Below are positions 6,127 to 8,037 of a DNA stretch of 8,037 nt, piece after piece (position 1 is the first letter of the stretch; the number at the start of each line of letters is the position of its first letter). The position numbers and the translations under genes are program-made. The DNA is from Alphaproteobacteria bacterium (lineage in GTDB: Bacteria > Pseudomonadota > Alphaproteobacteria > Micavibrionales > Micavibrionaceae), in NCBI GenBank assembly GCA_020442505.1, contig JAGRJZ010000158.1, forward strand, positions 1-8,037, read 5' to 3'. The notes under the pieces are model-generated. The model was given only the letters and a program-made list of their open reading frames with translations, searched no databases and was not told where the DNA came from.

Positions 6127-6555
6127 ATGACACAAGAACCCATCCCAAAAGTAGAGCAGGCCGCGCGAACCGCGGCTTCTGTTGCCTTCGTTGACAACCC
6201 GGCCGTTCTGCGTCAACCGGAACGCTATCGGGTGATGACCATCGACATCCCGAAAACGCTCGATAGCTGGCGCCGCTCGCTTTATGCGTGCGAATATTTA
6301 ACGCCGGAGGGGTTGCCCCGTCCGCGCGACGAGCTTCCCGCCCAGGAACAAGCGCGTTTTGACGCCGCGTTTCACGCCCTGAAACAGGGCGCCGCGCTGG
6401 AGCGGCCCGTTTTGGGGATCGGCATGCTGGACAACGTCGAGATCGGCACCGGGCGCGCCGTGTTTCTGGCACTCGCCTCCCGGGGGGACCGCGCGATGGA
6501 GGCCCACATTCCGCGATCACAGGAAAAGGATTTTTTGCCTTTCGTCAGCGTGTGA
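6127..6555 (+). CDS. Conserved-looking protein of unknown function (142 aa)
   Basis: I do not recognise the family. The product is soluble, with no signal peptide or membrane segment. It has a helix-prone acidic/amphipathic start, then YRVMTIDIPKTLDSWRRSLYACEYLTPEG (34-62), a likely surface helix with PAQEQARFDAAFHALKQG (71-88), and a final strand-rich part VLGIGMLDNVEIGTGRAVFLALASRGD (95-121). The mix suggests a compact alpha/beta domain. ATG 6127 is preferred because an AG-rich ribosome site (AGGGGGAAGA, 6111-6120) lies just upstream; the frame is open from 6028, but that would overlap the divergent zinc-finger gene start. Its stop codon overlaps the promoter region of the next gene. Coding character (third-position GC) is consistent with its neighbours. 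Confidence 0.78.
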   Translation: MTQEPIPKVEQAARTAASVAFVDNPAVLRQPERYRVMTIDIPKTLDSWRRSLYACEYLTPEGLPRPRDELPAQEQARFDAAFHALKQGAALERPVLGIGMLDNVEIGTGRAVFLALASRGDRAMEAHIPRSQEKDFLPFVSV

Positions 6556-6563
6556 TTTATACT
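6535..6563 (+). promoter_or_regulatory. Promoter for the membrane-anchored protein gene, positioned for a leaderless mRNA
   Basis: TTGCCT (6535-6540) and TATACT (6558-6563) are separated by exactly 17 bases; the -10 matches the consensus at 5 of 6 and the -35 at 4 of 6. Transcription would start about 6569-6571, at the ATG of the following gene (6570). It overlaps the last codons of the upstream gene. This is the best promoter match in the window. Confidence 0.55.
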
Positions 6564-6569
6564 CCGTGC

Positions 6570-7256
6570 ATGTCTTCTTCGCCCGAATCCGGAAACGTTA
6601 TCTTTTATATTTTGCTTGCCGTGGCCCTGCTGGGCGCGCTGTCCTTCGCCGTCGCCCAAAGCGACCGGGGTAGCATCACGACGATCACGGACGACAAAGC
6701 CCGCCTGTATGCCGGCGACTTCATCGCCTATGGCGACACGCTCGCCAAGGCCGTCACCCAGATGCGCCTGAGAGGCTCTTCCGTTGCGGCACTCAGCTTC
6801 GCGCATCCGGACGCGCATGCGGATTACGGCACTTATGATTCCGATCCGGACAACGAAGTCTTTAACCCCGCGGGCGGGGCCGTGATCTACGCCGCGCCGG
6901 AGGACGACGCGCTGGACAGCGCCGGCGCAGTATACGAATTTCTTAGCGACAACGAAATCGAACAAGTCGGCACGACCTGCGGCGCGGCGGCCTGTGCCGA
7001 TCTGATCGCCGCGCTCTCAGGCGTCAAAAAGCCGGTTTGCGTCGCGATCAACGATCTGCTTTCGGTCGATAACCCGTCCGGCGACCCACCAACGGATGGC
7101 GGGATCGACACGACCCGGTTCGCCGGCAGCTTCGGCTATAGCAAAACGGTGGGGGACGAAGTCTCCTCCGCCGCACTTGAAGGAAAAAGCGCCGGCTGTT
7201 TCTACGATAGCGGTAGCGCCGCCTACGTATTCTATCAGGTCCTGTTGCCGCGTTAA
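6570..7256 (+). CDS. Membrane-anchored extracytoplasmic protein of unknown function, pilin-like N-terminus (228 aa)
   Basis: After a short polar start ending in SGN, there is a single hydrophobic helix (about 9-30, VIFYILLAVALLGALSFAVA), followed by a soluble domain of about 195 residues. This resembles type IV pilin or pseudopilin topology (Gly, hydrophobic helix, alpha-helical spine DDKARLYAGDFIAYGDTLAKAV at 41-62), but the usual Glu at +5 is absent, so pilin identity is only a possibility. The soluble part has four Cys (137, 142, 157, 210), enough for two disulfides, fitting a periplasmic location, plus a GGAVIYAAP strand (102-110) and a Gly/Asp-rich region. The ATG at 6570 is preferred because a promoter ends seven bases before it. 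An in-frame GTG at 6552 would overlap the previous stop by four bases (GTGA) and is the alternative. No Shine-Dalgarno is visible for either. Confidence 0.75.
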   Translation: MSSSPESGNVIFYILLAVALLGALSFAVAQSDRGSITTITDDKARLYAGDFIAYGDTLAKAVTQMRLRGSSVAALSFAHPDAHADYGTYDSDPDNEVFNPAGGAVIYAAPEDDALDSAGAVYEFLSDNEIEQVGTTCGAAACADLIAALSGVKKPVCVAINDLLSVDNPSGDPPTDGGIDTTRFAGSFGYSKTVGDEVSSAALEGKSAGCFYDSGSAAYVFYQVLLPR

Positions 7257-7272
7257 CGCCCTTCGGCGTTTT
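7255..7272 (+). terminator. Short hairpin at the end of the membrane-protein gene, weak terminator
   Basis: AACGCC (7255-7260) pairs with GGCGTT (7265-7270) across a four-base CTTC loop, immediately after the stop codon. The T-run is only four bases (7269-7272) and overlaps the end of the convergent cysS gene. It may be a weak terminator between the convergent genes. Confidence 0.5.
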
Positions 7273-8037
7273 ACATCTTCCGCCATTTGGCGCCGGTCGG
7301 GGTGTCCTCAATGGCGATGCCCCGCGCGCCCAATTCATCCCGAATCTCGTCCGCCCGGGCAAAGTTTTTGGCTTCTCGCGCCTGCTGGCGTTCTTGCAGC
7401 AACGCATCGATCGCGGCCGCCTCGCTCCTATCGCCGGATTGACCGTAGCCCAGCCAAACCGCCGGGTCTTTTTGCAAAATCCCGAGTAGCGCCGCGCCGC
7501 CCATAAGAACGGCTTTATCCGCCGGGGCCCGGCTCTCTACGGCCGTCTTCGCCAGCGCGTTCAGGGCCGCGATCGCCTGCGGCGTATTCAGATCGTCGCA
7601 CAACGCCGCCATGACCGTTTCGGGAGGGCGCCCCCCCGACGCAGCGACAGGAACGTCCTGCAAATGATGAAGAATGCCATAAAGCCGGTCCAAGAGAGCT
7701 TTCGAGCGAGCGATGCTCTCCGCGCCCCAGTCCAAGGGCTGCCGGTAATGGGCAGACAAAAGGGTCAGACGTAACACCTCCCCGTCATAGTGTTCCAAAA
7801 GCTCATGCACCAGCGCGATATTCCCGAGCGATTTGGACATTTTCGTCCCGCTCATCGTCAGAAAGCCGTTATGGACCCAATAGCGGGCGAAGGCCTTTAT
7901 GTCTTCTTCCTGCCCGTGGGCGCAGCAGCTTTGGGCGATTTCGTTCTCGTGATGCGGAAATTTCAGATCCGCGCCCCCGCCGTGAATGTCGAAGGGAAGG
8001 CCAAGAAACTTCTCCGCCATCGCCGAGCATTCGATAT
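7271..8037 (-). CDS. cysS: Cysteinyl-tRNA synthetase, C-terminal part; 5' end outside window
   Basis: This class I aminoacyl-tRNA synthetase charges tRNA-Cys with cysteine using ATP in the cytosol. The frame is open to the window's right edge, so the N-terminal part with the HIGH motif is missing. Visible features are IECSAM (start of the window part, containing a zinc-ligand Cys), HGGGADLKFPHHENEIAQS (with zinc-ligand His and Glu), and the KMSKS loop as GTKMSKSLGN. They are followed by the SAHYRQPLDW stretch, the DALR-type helical region (LCDDLNTPQAIAALNALA) and the C-terminal RQQAREAKNFARADEIRDELGARGIAIEDTPTGAKWR, typical of CysS. The stop is TAA at 7273-7271, convergent with the membrane-protein gene with 14 bases between stops. 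Nothing is abnormal in the visible part. Confidence 0.97.
   Translation of the reverse strand, partial: IECSAMAEKFLGLPFDIHGGGADLKFPHHENEIAQSCCAHGQEEDIKAFARYWVHNGFLTMSGTKMSKSLGNIALVHELLEHYDGEVLRLTLLSAHYRQPLDWGAESIARSKALLDRLYGILHHLQDVPVAASGGRPPETVMAALCDDLNTPQAIAALNALAKTAVESRAPADKAVLMGGAALLGILQKDPAVWLGYGQSGDRSEAAAIDALLQERQQAREAKNFARADEIRDELGARGIAIEDTPTGAKWRKM

Noticed and set aside
6372..6965. 197-codon minus-strand open frame spanning two plus-strand genes
   Set aside because: It crosses a gene boundary and a promoter, has no recognisable domain, and the plus-strand frames have better coding support (ribosome site, membrane segment).
1..8037. CRISPR array, insertion sequence, tRNA or prophage genes
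   Set aside because: No regularly spaced repeats, terminal inverted repeats with a transposase, cloverleaf-like sequence or phage-type ORF was seen on either strand.

Overview
The window reads as chromosomal DNA of an alphaproteobacterium. The evidence is a SecY with the typical alphaproteobacterial N-terminus, an adenylate kinase of the short-LID type usual in that class, a small CHCC zinc-finger protein of the kind common there, an AmiC-like amidase, and moderately GC-rich coding sequence. A Micavibrio-like or Rhodospirillales-like lineage is possible but cannot be fixed from the sequence alone. I see no transposase, integrase, phage gene, CRISPR array, tRNA or rRNA.

Layout, left to right. 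(1) Positions 1-489 are the 3' end of a cell-wall amidase gene. (2) A 71-residue lipoprotein gene (672-887) follows and ends in a strong intrinsic terminator (921-949). (3) A housekeeping cluster, secY - GNAT acetyltransferase - adk (1041-3487), starts with its own likely promoter. The ribosomal-protein genes that normally flank secY and adk are absent on both sides. (4) A hairpin with a T-run on the minus strand (3522-3566) separates adk from a convergent, degenerate GGDEF gene (minus strand, to 3596). (5) That gene is divergent from a cyclic-nucleotide-binding/EAL protein gene (4588-5889). The two share a 269-base intergenic region and form a putative cyclic-di-GMP module: one probable c-di-GMP receptor and one probable c-di-GMP phosphodiesterase with a second nucleotide-sensing domain. 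(6) A CHCC zinc-finger gene on the minus strand overlaps the 3' end of the EAL gene by 29 bases. (7) An unrecognised small cytosolic protein gene (6127-6555) is followed by a membrane-anchored protein gene (about 6570-7256). The latter appears to have its own promoter, placed so that its mRNA would be leaderless. (8) The 3' part of cysS (minus strand) closes the window.

Functionally, secY (protein export), adk (nucleotide balance) and cysS (translation) are core genes. The amidase and lipoprotein belong to the cell envelope. The GGDEF/EAL pair is the main regulatory content. The most interesting points are the degenerate GGDEF protein, whose signature reads GDDAF but whose RxxD inhibitory site is intact, facing a cNMP-EAL fusion; the secY-GNAT-adk cluster separated from the ribosomal operon; and the likely leaderless membrane-protein gene.
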